Positions 32,848 through 42,124 of a stretch of DNA of 64,000 nt are shown here, piece by piece. How positions within the stretch are numbered: the first letter of the stretch is position 1; each line of letters opens with the position of its first letter. Source of the DNA: Acidobacteriota bacterium (GTDB taxonomy: Bacteria; Acidobacteriota; Terriglobia; Bryobacterales; Bryobacteraceae). The notes beneath the pieces were generated by a model. It worked only from the letters and a program-made list of their open reading frames with translations, was not told the origin of the DNA and made no database searches. The translations under genes were made by a program, and so were the position numbers. Location of the stretch: positions 1-64,000 of the forward strand of contig JAFDVS010000015.1 of the NCBI GenBank assembly GCA_018268935.1, written 5' to 3'.

Positions 32848-35800
32848 CTACGGCGCGAAGAATGAGCGCACCAGGAACGCCGCCATCTGGGCCCGCGTCG
32901 TGGGGCTTTCCGGACAGTACTGGCTGGAGCTGCAGCCGAGCGTGACGCCCAGTTCCCGCATCTTCTGGATGGAGGGGTAGAACACGCTGTTGGTATCGAC
33001 GTCGTTGAAGCTGAAGGCGGTAGGGAATGGGAACGCCTGCGACGGAGCCACCGCCAGCTTTCCACGCACCAGGAACGCTGCCATCTGCGCGCGCGTGACC
33101 GGTTCACCGGGACAATACGTGGTGGTAGTGCAGCCCGCCGTGATGCCGAGTTCACGAAGCTTCTGGATATAGCGGAACTGCGGGTGACCGGTGGAAACGT
33201 CCGTGAAATAGGGTGTCCCGGAATTAGTGAAGGAATCGCTGCCAAGAACGGATCGCACCAGGAACACCGCCATCTGTCCGCGCGTGATGAGATCGTCCGG
33301 GCAGTACGTGGTGGCCGTGCAGCCTTGCGTAATACCGTTGGTCTTCATCAGGGAGATAAAGGAGAAGAAGGGATTGGTGGTGGGCACGTCGGTGAACGGC
33401 GCAACTGGATTGCCCGCCGCGGCCTGCGCGAAAACAACGCGATGGCCCGCCACCACGACACTCCCTACACGCGGAACAGTCTCGGTGTTCTGCTGGATCG
33501 TGAACGAGATGTTGGCGCTGCCGGAGGCGACATTGGGCGAGGCGAAGCTGATCCAATCGGTGGGGATGACACTGCTCCAGGGACAGGAGAAGGGGGCCGT
33601 GACATTCACCGTCACCTGACCGCTGGTGGCGGGCACGTCGAAGGCTTGATTGGAGAGCGCGTAGCTGCAGGCAGGTTGCGTTTCCGAGCCAAAGAGCGTG
33701 GTGACCAGGGAATTGTCCGTGGCCTGAGAATCGTAGGTGTCGCTGATGGCGGAAAGACTGATCTGCTGCGCCACGCCAGGAAACGCGTTCGCCGTGGGAC
33801 GAAGTGTCGTCCGGACCTCGATGCCCGCGCCTGGGGTGAGTTGGGGGATGTCGACGCGATAAGAATTACCGGTGGTGGAACAGGTCACACCCGTCGCGAA
33901 GCAGCTCAGCGCCAGCAGCCCGTTCGGCAGGATGCCACGAATGGTGACGTGTTCGGCCGATTCCGGGCCCCGGTTCACCACGCGCTGGATGAGATCGAAA
34001 TCCTGGGTGTTGACGAAGCTCGGCGAAAAGGTGTCCTGGAAGACTTGCAGCCGGCTGTTGGAAAGCTTCAGGATCAGGCTGTCCTGGGGATTCTTGAAGG
34101 GAAGAATTGGCGGCGCCGCTGTTACAGGCAGGCGGATGCCGGAAGAGGCTCCGCCGGTGAGAAACACATTGGCCTTGGAGTCGAGGACTACGGTGAAGCG
34201 GTCACCGTCATTGACCCCGTCGGCAAACCACGACCCCAGCAGCGACAAGCCGTTGGAGGAGAGGCGTAGCAGGTAGGCTGCCCGATCCGTAGGCGTGATC
34301 AGCGGGCCGGTGGATGGGAAGTTCAGGGATCGCGTGACGCCGGCCAGGAACGCCTCCCCGAGTGAATTGACAAAGACGGATTGGCCGACATCGTCGCGCG
34401 ACCCGCCAAGGTAAGTCGAGTACAGCAGGCTCGTACCGGAAGGGTTCAATTTCAATGCGAACGCGTCGCCGTTTGGCCCACCGTTCTGATTGCCGCCAAA
34501 AGCGATCTGAAGGGAAGCGGCGACAGGGAAATTGGTGGATGTCGTATTCCCGGTCACGTAGGAGTTGCCGCTGGAATCGACCCGTATGCCCCGGCCGATT
34601 TCCGTGCCGTTGCCGCCAATGCAGGTGATCCATTGCGCGCCATCTCCATTGCTCTTCCACTTGATGACCACGAGATCGTTGCCATCGAGTGAGCCAATGG
34701 TGGGACCGGCGGCAATCGAAGCGCAGGTGGCGCGCCCGGTAAGGAACGGATTCCCTTCTTTGTCGGTGGCGATCCCGTAGGCCTGCTCCGTCCCTTCTCC
34801 GCCGAAATAGGTGGAATACAAGACCGCGCCGCCGGGGTGGATCTTCACCAGGAACATATCGTCGCCGCCGGCGAACGAGCCTTGGCGGGGAGTACGCGTG
34901 GGGAAATTGGTGGATGAAGTGTAACCGGTGTAGTAGGCGGCCCCATTGGCATCCAGGGCCACGGCAGTGCCAAACTCCTGGCTGCTTCCGCCGAGATAGG
35001 TCATCAGCGGCGGCAGGAAGCCAGAGGGCGTCATTCGCAGTGCCAACGCATCGCCATTGCCGCCGTAGTTGCTTTGAAAGGAGGCACTGTCAACGTTGAG
35101 ATCGGTGGAATAGGTGGTGGCGATGATGCTCGAATAGCCGTCCGGGTCGACGGCAATTCCCGCGGCTTCATCGTTTCCAGCGCCACCTATATAGGTGGAG
35201 AACACCAGGTTCCCCGACGGGTTCACCCGGGCCAGAAAAATGTCGACGTTGCCGGAGTTGTAATCGCGGAAGGGTGACCCTGCGACAGGGAAGTCGAGAG
35301 AATTGGTGCGGCCGGTATAGTAAAGGTCCCCGGCGGCATCGGCCCCGGCGCCAACAGCGGTGTCTGCGTTTAGTCCTCCGTGGAAGATGTGGTAGGAAAT
35401 GACCGGGTCAATCAGGAGCGGGAGGGAAGGCTCGTAGGAAGGGAGGTCGAACGATACCTCAGTGGCGGAAACGAGCCGGAAGGAAACAGGCACCGGGCGG
35501 TTGTTCTGGTAAGCGCGGGGAGCGCGGTGGCGGAATTCCCCGGAAGAAGATCGCAGAATGAGGTCGCCATTAGGGGACAGGAAGGGGGTAGCGTCAGGGA
35601 AGGCGAGGCGGATGAGGGCAGGATTGGCATGTGCTGCCAAGTTAAATCGATACTCGATTCTATGGTCCGCCCCCCTCACCTCCATGTCTATCCCTTCATA
35701 CACGCCCTTCCGCACCACGCTCCCGTATTGCGGAATCCCCGCCTGCCACTTCCTCTTATCCTTCCCAATAAAATAGCTGCTTACCCCAGGCAGTTTCTGC

Positions 35801-36102
35801 ACCCCTTGCCAGTGCTGGTTCGCCCCGGCGCCCACCAGATGGAAGCGGGAAACATCGCCCGGCGCCCCGCACACCACTTCATCGCTGGTGAGAAAAATGC
35901 GGAAGCTTCCGGCCCGGGCCACAAACTCCACCGACGGATGCGTCTGCCTTCGATTCGGCTCAAACGGAAACGGAGTCCGCCCCAGAGCGTCCACGAAGGC
36001 CGGCGGCAGATTACCGGAAGACCCGGAAGAGGCCAAAACCGGACCAGACGCGCCAAAACAGAAGAGAGCAAAAATGGTGTGGCGAAGGAAACTGAATTGC
36101 AG
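32848..36102 (-). CDS. Large secreted SBBP-propeller protein with BACON-like and three SLH domains
   Basis: About 1084 residues. An N-terminal FEPN-type domain precedes a run of SBBP repeats (DLYYTGRTNSLDFPV-type, about 9 copies) forming a beta-propeller. A DUF11-like domain follows, then a BACON-like domain (CPWSSVIPTDWISF) and three C-terminal SLH domains, each ending in TRxQMAxFLVR, that would anchor it to the cell surface. With a TTG start at 36036 the protein lacks a signal peptide. Extending in frame to CTG at 36102 adds a clear one (hydrophobic core, ending PVLA), and AAAGGAG lies 8 nt upstream, so I propose the CTG start. No ATG, GTG or TTG reaches that segment. Confidence 0.82.
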   Translation of the reverse strand: MQFSFLRHTIFALFCFGASGPVLASSGSSGNLPPAFVDALGRTPFPFEPNRRQTHPSVEFVARAGSFRIFLTSDEVVCGAPGDVSRFHLVGAGANQHWQGVQKLPGVSSYFIGKDKRKWQAGIPQYGSVVRKGVYEGIDMEVRGADHRIEYRFNLAAHANPALIRLAFPDATPFLSPNGDLILRSSSGEFRHRAPRAYQNNRPVPVSFRLVSATEVSFDLPSYEPSLPLLIDPVISYHIFHGGLNADTAVGAGADAAGDLYYTGRTNSLDFPVAGSPFRDYNSGNVDIFLARVNPSGNLVFSTYIGGAGNDEAAGIAVDPDGYSSIIATTYSTDLNVDSASFQSNYGGNGDALALRMTPSGFLPPLMTYLGGSSQEFGTAVALDANGAAYYTGYTSSTNFPTRTPRQGSFAGGDDMFLVKIHPGGAVLYSTYFGGEGTEQAYGIATDKEGNPFLTGRATCASIAAGPTIGSLDGNDLVVIKWKSNGDGAQWITCIGGNGTEIGRGIRVDSSGNSYVTGNTTSTNFPVAASLQIAFGGNQNGGPNGDAFALKLNPSGTSLLYSTYLGGSRDDVGQSVFVNSLGEAFLAGVTRSLNFPSTGPLITPTDRAAYLLRLSSNGLSLLGSWFADGVNDGDRFTVVLDSKANVFLTGGASSGIRLPVTAAPPILPFKNPQDSLILKLSNSRLQVFQDTFSPSFVNTQDFDLIQRVVNRGPESAEHVTIRGILPNGLLALSCFATGVTCSTTGNSYRVDIPQLTPGAGIEVRTTLRPTANAFPGVAQQISLSAISDTYDSQATDNSLVTTLFGSETQPACSYALSNQAFDVPATSGQVTVNVTAPFSCPWSSVIPTDWISFASPNVASGSANISFTIQQNTETVPRVGSVVVAGHRVVFAQAAAGNPVAPFTDVPTTNPFFSFISLMKTNGITQGCTATTYCPDDLITRGQMAVFLVRSVLGSDSFTNSGTPYFTDVSTGHPQFRYIQKLRELGITAGCTTTTYCPGEPVTRAQMAAFLVRGKLAVAPSQAFPFPTAFSFNDVDTNSVFYPSIQKMRELGVTLGCSSSQYCPESPTTRAQMAAFLVRSFFAP

Positions 36103-36190
36103 GACGATAGCTCCTTTCGAAGGTAAGACACGCAGATCGACGGGAGAGATAACTTCTTACTACTCTATCGGAAAAAGACCGAAATGGGAA

Positions 36191-36219
36191 CGGGAAACCC
36201 TGTCGGGACGGGGTTCCCG
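36191..36219. other. Strong hairpin between the SLH gene and merR
   Basis: CGGGAAACCC (36191-36200) and GGGGTTCCCG (36210-36219) pair over 10 bp with one wobble around 9 nt. It lies in the 195-base divergent region, upstream of both starts, so it may be an operator or a 5' leader hairpin for the minus-strand SLH gene. Confidence 0.4.
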
Positions 36220-36232
36220 GCAACCTCCCCTA

Positions 36233-36261
36233 TTGACACAAACAACATTTCGGATAAGAAT
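36233..36261 (+). promoter_or_regulatory. Promoter of the merR gene
   Basis: A perfect -35 TTGACA lies at 36233-36238. The -10 is weak: GATAAG (36253-36258) or the adjacent TAAGAA. MerR-family genes often have abnormal spacing that the regulator corrects, but here the short 14-bp option reflects a poor -10 rather than a long spacer. The Shine-Dalgarno GGGAGAGG precedes the ATG at 36298. Confidence 0.45.
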
Positions 36262-36297
36262 TGTTAGGCCGAGACATAAAAACGGGAGAGGTGTCTG

Positions 36298-36816
36298 ATG
36301 TTCAAAACAAAAAAGACCAAACTTGATACGGACCTGACCGCCCGTACATACACCAGCAGCGATGTAGCGCGGCTCGGAGGTGTCAGCCTGCGCCAGCTTC
36401 AGTGGTGGGATGAGCGGAAAGTCGTGTCCCCGCGCCATGAGGGACACAAACGAATTTACTCGAGCGAAGAAGTGGTGGAGATTTCCGTGATCTCCGAATT
36501 GCGCCGGAAGGGTTTCTCGCTGCAGAAGATCCGGCGGGTGCTCCGTTTCCTGCAACGCGAGATGGGCAAGCGGCTCAGCGACGTCATGAGTCAGGATTCC
36601 GCCCTCCATCTGGTAACCGACGGGAAGGCCCTTTACCTGGAAGATTCCAACGACAAGATTGTGGATATCCTGAAAAACGCCCGCCAGCCGATGTTTCTGG
36701 TATGCGTCACCGATCAGGTCAAGCGGATCAATGCGGCCACGCGGCCGGCGGCGCCCCGCAAGCCCGTACGGGCCGAGCAGGCGGCGATGCCAATGCGCAA
36801 GAGCCGCGCGGTCTAG
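36298..36816 (+). CDS. MerR family transcriptional regulator
   Basis: 172 residues. The N-terminal winged helix is canonical (YTSSDVARLGGVSLRQLQWWDERKVVSPRHEGHKRIYSSEEVVEI split over helix-turn-helix and wing), followed by the dimerisation coiled coil. The C-terminal part (LVTDGKALYLEDSNDKIVDIL) is unlike the metal-binding loops of MerR/CueR and has no Cys ligands, so the inducer is probably not a metal. The tail is basic and rich in Pro, Ala and Arg. It stands alone, divergent from the SLH surface protein and 81 nt before the S41 peptidase; either may be a target. Confidence 0.9.
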   Translation: MFKTKKTKLDTDLTARTYTSSDVARLGGVSLRQLQWWDERKVVSPRHEGHKRIYSSEEVVEISVISELRRKGFSLQKIRRVLRFLQREMGKRLSDVMSQDSALHLVTDGKALYLEDSNDKIVDILKNARQPMFLVCVTDQVKRINAATRPAAPRKPVRAEQAAMPMRKSRAV

Positions 36817-36897
36817 CTCATCCCCTTGTAACGCGGCCGAGCCGCCGGAACCCCAAAACCACTGCGATATACTGGAAAAGGGCTGGGAGGCCTAGCT

Positions 36898-38481
36898 GTG
36901 TCCGATAACCGCCGATTCTCCTTCTTATTTCTGTGCCTGATTCTTTGCGGTACGTTCCTGGGAGGGGTGTTCGGTCCCGGTGTTACCGGCGTATCGGCCG
37001 CCACGGGCGATGAAGACGAGATCAACTCCAGCATCAAGTCTTTCACCAAGCTCTTCCAGGTGGTGGAGGAGAATTTCGCGGACAAAGTGACCCCGGATAA
37101 GGCGATCTACAAGGGCGCCATTCCGGGGATGCTCAAAACTCTCGATCCCCACTCGTCCTTCTTCGATCCCCGCGATTTCCAGATTCTGCGCGAAGACCAG
37201 CGCGGTGCCTATTTCGGCGTCGGCATGACCGTGTCGGAACGCAACCGCCGTACCATCGTGATCGCCCCGTTCCCGGGATCGCCGGCCTACAAGGCGGGCA
37301 TCCGCCCCGGCGACACTATCATTGATGTCAACGGGAAGCGCACCGACAACCTCACCAGTACCGAAGTCGCCGACCTGCTCCGCGGTCCCCGTGGAACGGC
37401 CGTCAAGGTGACAGTCGGGCGCGAAGGCGTGGAAAAGCCGCTGGTGTTCGATATTATCCGCGATGAGATTCCTCGCAAGAGCGTCGAAAGCGCCATCTGG
37501 GTCAAGCCCGGAATTGCGCACCTCGATATCCAGTCCTTTAATGAAAACACCAGCCGGGAAGTGGAAGAGAACCTCCGCGCCCTCGGTGAGGAAAACATCA
37601 AAGGTCTCATTCTGGACCTGCGTGACAATCCCGGTGGGTTGTTAAACGAGGGCGTAGCCGTGGCCGGCCGTTTCCTGACCAAGGGTCAACTGGTGGTTTC
37701 CCACAAAGGCCGCTCTTCACCGGAAAAGCCTTATTATGCGGGCCGCGGCTCCAGCGGGCGGGATTATCCCATCGTGGTGCTGATCAACCGTTATTCGGCT
37801 TCGGCCGCGGAGATCGTTTCCGGCGCCTTGCAGGATCACGACCGGGCCTGGATTCTCGGTGAAAACAGCTTCGGCAAAGGCTTGGTGCAGACCGTGTATC
37901 CGCTGGTGGAAAACACCGGCCTCGCGCTCACCACGGCCAAATATTACACCCCCAGCGGACGGCTCATTCAGCGCGATTATTCGCAGGGTTCTTTCCTCGA
38001 TTACTACAACAAGAAGGATTTGAATACCCAGAATCCGCTGGATATGAAGACCACCGATGCCGGCCGGCAGGTGTTCGGCGGCGGCGGAATTGCTCCCGAT
38101 GAAAAGTACACCCTGCCCAAGTTCAATCGCTTCCAGAGCGAGATGTATCGCCGCTTTTCCTTCTTCAGTTTCTCTTCGCGCTACTTCAGCACGCACGAAG
38201 CGAAGCTCTCCAAGGAATGGAATCCCGATGAGAACACGCTCAATGAGTTCCACCAGTACCTGGTGAAGGAAGGCGTGCAGTTCAGCGAAGGCGAGTTCGC
38301 CGAGAACCGCGACTGGCTCAAGCAGCAGATCAAACGCGAGCTGTTCATTACGGCCTTTAGCCAGGAAGAATCGCGCAAGCTTACCGTGGAAACCGACCCG
38401 GTGGTATTGAAGGCAATCGAGTCGCTGGCGGACGCGAAAAAGCTCCTCGAAACGGCGAAGAAACTGGTCGTCCAGCGCTAG
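36898..38481 (+). CDS. S41 family C-terminal processing peptidase
   Basis: 527 residues. A hydrophobic signal/anchor (about 8-30) precedes a PDZ domain (about 103-175; GVGMTVS, AGIRPGDTIIDVNG) and the tail-specific protease core: catalytic Ser302 in YSASAAEI and Lys327 in SFGKGLVQT. The last 130 residues are a charged helical extension. CtpA-type enzymes degrade or trim envelope proteins in the periplasm. The start is GTG with GGGAGG 7 nt upstream. A TATACT lies at 36868-36873, consistent with a short leader rather than a leaderless mRNA. A 51-nt gap separates it from the ferredoxin-like gene. Confidence 0.93.
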   Translation: MSDNRRFSFLFLCLILCGTFLGGVFGPGVTGVSAATGDEDEINSSIKSFTKLFQVVEENFADKVTPDKAIYKGAIPGMLKTLDPHSSFFDPRDFQILREDQRGAYFGVGMTVSERNRRTIVIAPFPGSPAYKAGIRPGDTIIDVNGKRTDNLTSTEVADLLRGPRGTAVKVTVGREGVEKPLVFDIIRDEIPRKSVESAIWVKPGIAHLDIQSFNENTSREVEENLRALGEENIKGLILDLRDNPGGLLNEGVAVAGRFLTKGQLVVSHKGRSSPEKPYYAGRGSSGRDYPIVVLINRYSASAAEIVSGALQDHDRAWILGENSFGKGLVQTVYPLVENTGLALTTAKYYTPSGRLIQRDYSQGSFLDYYNKKDLNTQNPLDMKTTDAGRQVFGGGGIAPDEKYTLPKFNRFQSEMYRRFSFFSFSSRYFSTHEAKLSKEWNPDENTLNEFHQYLVKEGVQFSEGEFAENRDWLKQQIKRELFITAFSQEESRKLTVETDPVVLKAIESLADAKKLLETAKKLVVQR

Positions 38482-38532
38482 CCGGCAGGGCCCGCGGAGA
38501 GGTCTCCGAACTGCGATAAGATATTAGGGCCC

Positions 38533-39381
38533 ATGAAGATCAACCCGAACAAGTGCGTTGCTTGCGGCAATTGCACCTATGTATGCCCGATGGGCGCGAT
38601 CTACATTGATCCAACCATCCGCCGCGCCACCATCAATCGCGATGAATGCGTGGAATGCTATAGCTGCTACAACGGGCTCAGCCAGGAGCATCTGAATCCG
38701 GTGGTGGTCCGCACCATCCGCAAAGTATTCCAGATGATGCGGCTGAGATTCGACCCCGAGCCCGATGTTTGCCCGACGGCAGCCTTCGAGCCGGACGAAC
38801 TCAGTTGGCCGCGTGTCGTAAGGCGTGCCTTCAGTGATCCGCGTGTGCCCCATGAATCGACCGGCGTGCAGGGCCGCGGCACCGAGGAAGTGAAAACCAA
38901 CGATGTCAGCGGGCGCGTGAAGGTGGGCGAAGTCGGGTTCACCATCGAGTTCGGCAGGCCCGGCCTGGGCGCACGCTTCCGCGAGATCGAGAAGATGTCC
39001 ACTGCGCTGGCCCGCCTGGGGGTTCACTTCGAGAAGAAGAATCCGGTCACTACCCTGATGACGGACACCACCACCGGCAAGATCCGCGAGGACATCCTCG
39101 ACGAAAAAGTGCTGTCCGCCATTCTCGAAATCAAAACCAACGTCGAGCGCACGGAGGAGATTATCCGTGCCGTGTGGGAGGTGGAGAAGCAGATCGAAAC
39201 CGTCGTCACCATCGGCGTCGGCACGCGTTGCGATGAGCAAGGCGAGGAACACGTGGTGGCGCCCATTCTGGAAAAACTCGGCTACAAGCTCCACCGCGCG
39301 AAAACAAATATTGGATTGGGCAAGGTGGTGAACGAGCCGGCAGCCGTTCAGGAAACCGTGGGAACAGGAGCCTCCCGATGA
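38533..39381 (+). CDS. Ferredoxin-like protein with conserved C-terminal domain, unknown function
   Basis: 282 residues. The N-terminal 60 residues are a two-cluster ferredoxin: the first cluster CVACGNCTYVCP is complete, the second is CVECYSC with its fourth Cys probably supplied later by DVCP. The remaining roughly 180 residues (VGEVGFTIEFGRPG, LARLGVHFE, EKVLSAILEIKTNVERTEEI) form a conserved domain that I recognise as recurrent but cannot name. It overlaps the next gene by ATGA, so the two proteins are probably made together and may form an Fe-S enzyme or electron-transfer pair. Confidence 0.72.
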   Translation: MKINPNKCVACGNCTYVCPMGAIYIDPTIRRATINRDECVECYSCYNGLSQEHLNPVVVRTIRKVFQMMRLRFDPEPDVCPTAAFEPDELSWPRVVRRAFSDPRVPHESTGVQGRGTEEVKTNDVSGRVKVGEVGFTIEFGRPGLGARFREIEKMSTALARLGVHFEKKNPVTTLMTDTTTGKIREDILDEKVLSAILEIKTNVERTEEIIRAVWEVEKQIETVVTIGVGTRCDEQGEEHVVAPILEKLGYKLHRAKTNIGLGKVVNEPAAVQETVGTGASR

Positions 39382-40055
39382 CGAATACACTGCACCGCTT
39401 CGGCGAAGCCGCAACATTTTACGATGACTTTGTTGTATTCGCCATCCCCAGCCGGGGCAAGAACGACAAAGGCTGTTTGCCGAAGCTGAAGGAATTCCTC
39501 CGCATGGCGGTTTCCTTTAAGCCCGTGAATCTCGGCGATGCCTCGCACGGCGGCGCCCTGCGCCCGAGCCGCGAGATGAGCCCCACGTCGCATTGGAACC
39601 GCGATATGACGCCGGATTTCGAAGCCGTGATCAACGGCGTGGATACGCCCACCACCGTGGCCGCCGTTTTCGACAGCCGCGTCAATGCCGAGGAGTTCGT
39701 CAAGGCCGTCAAGAAGGCTGATCTCGGACTGTGCATCAACATCTCCACCTCGATTGACGGGGCCGAGCAGTGCTGCTTCGCCGCTGGAATCCCCCGTCAC
39801 AGCGTTGGCTATTCGCTAGGCTTCGAAGGCAAAACGGAGAAACTTCCCAACACGCAGGTGCTGATGCTCAGCACGATGTGCGGGCACGGCATGATCAGCC
39901 ACAGCATGGCCAAGAAAATGATCGACTGGGTGAAGGAAGGCCGGCGCACACCGGAAGAAGCGGTCACCTACATGGCCCGGTTCTGCTCCTGCGGCGTGTA
40001 CAATCCTTCGCGCGCCAAGCGCATTCTGGAAGATGCTCGCGGCACCATGAAATAA
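39378..40055 (+). CDS. Conserved Cys-rich protein paired with the ferredoxin
   Basis: 225 residues, cytoplasmic, not assigned to a family that I can name. It carries Cys in three conserved-looking places: GAEQCCFAAG, STMCGHGMI and ARFCSCGVYNPSRA, the last two near candidate His/Asn ligands. Such spacing could bind an Fe-S cluster or other metal. Its start overlaps the upstream ferredoxin-like gene by 4 nt, and the MmcQ/YjbR gene follows after 4 nt. Function unknown; the context only says that it works with the ferredoxin protein. Confidence 0.65.
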   Translation: MTNTLHRFGEAATFYDDFVVFAIPSRGKNDKGCLPKLKEFLRMAVSFKPVNLGDASHGGALRPSREMSPTSHWNRDMTPDFEAVINGVDTPTTVAAVFDSRVNAEEFVKAVKKADLGLCINISTSIDGAEQCCFAAGIPRHSVGYSLGFEGKTEKLPNTQVLMLSTMCGHGMISHSMAKKMIDWVKEGRRTPEEAVTYMARFCSCGVYNPSRAKRILEDARGTMK

Positions 40056-40059
40056 GGCG

Positions 40060-40419
40060 ATGCCGACCGAACGCGAGGAGATGATTGTCCGCAAACTGCG
40101 GGAGATCTGCCTGGCGCTTCCCGAAGCTAAGGAAACGGTCACCTGGGATCATCCGAACTACCGCGTCGCTGACAAGATCTTCTGCATCATGGGCGGCTAC
40201 GAGGGCACTCCGAACATCACCGTCAAGGTGGGCAAGCCGTTGCTGGAAGTGTTTCTCAAAGACCCGCGATTCGTACTCGCATCCCACATCGGCAAACACG
40301 GATGGGTGTCGATGCAGGTTGCCAAAGGCAGGCTCAACTGGAGCGAGATTGCTTCGTTGTGCCGCGACAGCTACCGGCGGGTGGCGCCGGCGCGGCTGGT
40401 GAAGCAACTGGATTCCTAG
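40060..40419 (+). CDS. MmcQ/YjbR family protein
   Basis: 119 residues. The pattern LPEAKETVTWDHPNYRVADKIFCIMGG, then TVKVGKPL and HIGKHGWVSMQV, is the MmcQ/YjbR fold (CyaY-like, DNA-binding proposed for some members). Physiological role is poorly defined. It follows the Cys-rich gene after 4 nt, so it is probably the last gene of that transcript. Its stop codon shares CTAG with the stop of the convergent TMTC-like gene. Confidence 0.85.
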   Translation: MPTEREEMIVRKLREICLALPEAKETVTWDHPNYRVADKIFCIMGGYEGTPNITVKVGKPLLEVFLKDPRFVLASHIGKHGWVSMQVAKGRLNWSEIASLCRDSYRRVAPARLVKQLDS

Positions 40420-42059
40420 GGGTTGGACGGCGCTGCACCGGTGAGTGAGCCAAGCCAGGATGTGGCTTCGCGATCCCCGGGCTGCAAACTGAGAATCCGC
40501 CGCAACGTCTGAGTGGCCTCTTCCCGGCGCCCCGTCTGCACCAGCGCCAGCGCATACAGCTTGAGCAGCTTCAAATCGTTCGGTGTGCTCTCCAGCGCCT
40601 GACGCAATTCCCGCTCCGCCTCGGAAAAATTCTTGGCCTGCATGAACATCGTGCCCAAATGCTGATGCGCGTCGCCTGCGCCTTCGGGAAACTCTTCCAT
40701 GTACGTGCGGAAATGACTGGTCGCTTCCGTGGCGCGCCCCTGGCGGGCATACACCAGTCCCAGCAGAAAGTGCATCTTGGGATTCTTCCCGGTGACCGCC
40801 AGCGCGCGCAGAGCCATTGCTTCCGTATCCTTCCAGTGCTGTGTCTGCTGCCACGATAGGGCCGCAAACAGGGCCAGCACGCAGAAGCCTGCGGCGGCGA
40901 GCGCACGGGGCGGAATGCGCTGCTGCAGCGTCGCCAACGCGAACACGGCAGCCAGCGCAAGCCCAACGCCTGGGATATAGGTGAACCGGTCCGCGTAAGC
41001 CTGGCTGCCCGCCTGGGCAATGCCGGACATCGGGAAAGTGGCGATAACGAACCAGAGCCATCCGCCGAGCAGATACGGGGCGCGGCGGCGCAATACAACG
41101 GCGGCAATAGAAATCCCCACCAGTGTCGCCAGCATGAGAACTCCGGTGCCGTTGCGTATATCCTCATGCGGATAGAACACACCGAGGTTCGCCGGCCACA
41201 CGAAGCTGTAAACGTAGCTCGCATAGCTGCGAATGAGATTCCAGATGCGCAGTTCCAGCGGATGCCCTTCGAGCGTAGCCATCGCCGACTCCTGCTGCCC
41301 CATCACTGTCAGCACGCTGAGTACAGCCGACATGGCAAACAGCGGCGCCTTTTCCTTGAGCAGCGGGATACAGGATTCGCGGCCAGTGACACGGCCCAGC
41401 GGCCACCAATCGAGCAGCAGCAGGATCAACGGCAACACGACCACCGTTGGTTTGCTGGAGCAAGCGGCAAAGCCCGCCAGCAGCATCCACAGGTAATCCC
41501 GTTTTGCGCCGCTGCGCGCGTAGTTGGCATAGGCCAGCAGCGTGCACGAGAAGAATAACCCCGAGAGCACATCTTTACGCTCCGCTGCCCACGCCACCGA
41601 TTCGACGCGCAATGGATGCAAGGCATGCAGGGCGGCGGCGAACACCGAGGGCCAAAGCGCGTTGGTCAAACGATACAGGGCCAGTAGCAGGACGGCGGCA
41701 TTGAGTGCGTGCAGCACCAGGCTCACCGCGTGGTGCGCGCCGGGGTTGAGTCCGAACAGACTCACGTCCAGCATGTGCGAGATCCAGGTGAGTGGCTGCC
41801 AGTAATAGAGCTTCACCGAAGTCCAGGCATCCAGGATCCCCCGCGCAGTGAGCCCTTCCCGCACCATCGGATTGTGATGGATGTACTGGGCGTCGTCGAA
41901 GTCGACGAAATCATGGTTGACGATAGCCGAGAAAACAGCGAGGCTGGCGAGAAACAGAATGCCCGCTGCGATCCAAACCTGCTTCGGCAGGGCCCGGATC
42001 TGCGGCGCTGCGGGTGTACTTTGCGGGCTTTTCGGCGGTTCTTTGGGCTTTCTCGACAC
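40416..42059 (-). CDS. TMTC-like multi-TM protein with C-terminal TPR repeats
   Basis: 547 residues. After a Pro/Lys-rich start there are about 10-11 TM helices in the GT-C/PMT superfamily pattern. Hallmarks are FVDFDDAQYIHHNP, YWQPLTWISHMLD, LFGLNPGAHHAVS and HALHPLRVESVAWAAERKDV. Asp-Asp in the first loop fits the catalytic acids of lipid-phosphosugar glycosyltransferases. The last roughly 150 residues are three to four TPR repeats, as in eukaryotic TMTC O-mannosyltransferases. Predicted to glycosylate exported proteins. It is divergent from the kelch protein by 65 nt; the two may be unrelated. Confidence 0.82.
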   Translation of the reverse strand: MSRKPKEPPKSPQSTPAAPQIRALPKQVWIAAGILFLASLAVFSAIVNHDFVDFDDAQYIHHNPMVREGLTARGILDAWTSVKLYYWQPLTWISHMLDVSLFGLNPGAHHAVSLVLHALNAAVLLLALYRLTNALWPSVFAAALHALHPLRVESVAWAAERKDVLSGLFFSCTLLAYANYARSGAKRDYLWMLLAGFAACSSKPTVVVLPLILLLLDWWPLGRVTGRESCIPLLKEKAPLFAMSAVLSVLTVMGQQESAMATLEGHPLELRIWNLIRSYASYVYSFVWPANLGVFYPHEDIRNGTGVLMLATLVGISIAAVVLRRRAPYLLGGWLWFVIATFPMSGIAQAGSQAYADRFTYIPGVGLALAAVFALATLQQRIPPRALAAAGFCVLALFAALSWQQTQHWKDTEAMALRALAVTGKNPKMHFLLGLVYARQGRATEATSHFRTYMEEFPEGAGDAHQHLGTMFMQAKNFSEAERELRQALESTPNDLKLLKLYALALVQTGRREEATQTLRRILSLQPGDREATSWLGSLTGAAPSNP

Positions 42060-42112
42060 TGTGGGCGATTATAACGAACCGGGCTACACCGGCGGGCAGG
42101 AACAAAAACGGA

Positions 42113-42118
42113 TAAACT
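42113..42118 (+). promoter_or_regulatory. TAAACT -10-like hexamer, leaderless-type
   Basis: TAAACT ends 6 nt before the ATG at 42125 and there is no Shine-Dalgarno. Same arrangement as other genes in this window. Confidence 0.35.
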
Positions 42119-42124
42119 GACCGC

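Noticed and set aside
33400..35400. Tandem DNA repeats or a CRISPR-like array in the SBBP gene
   Set aside because: Repetition is at protein level (SBBP propeller blades) with diverged codons, no identical direct repeats with unique spacers.
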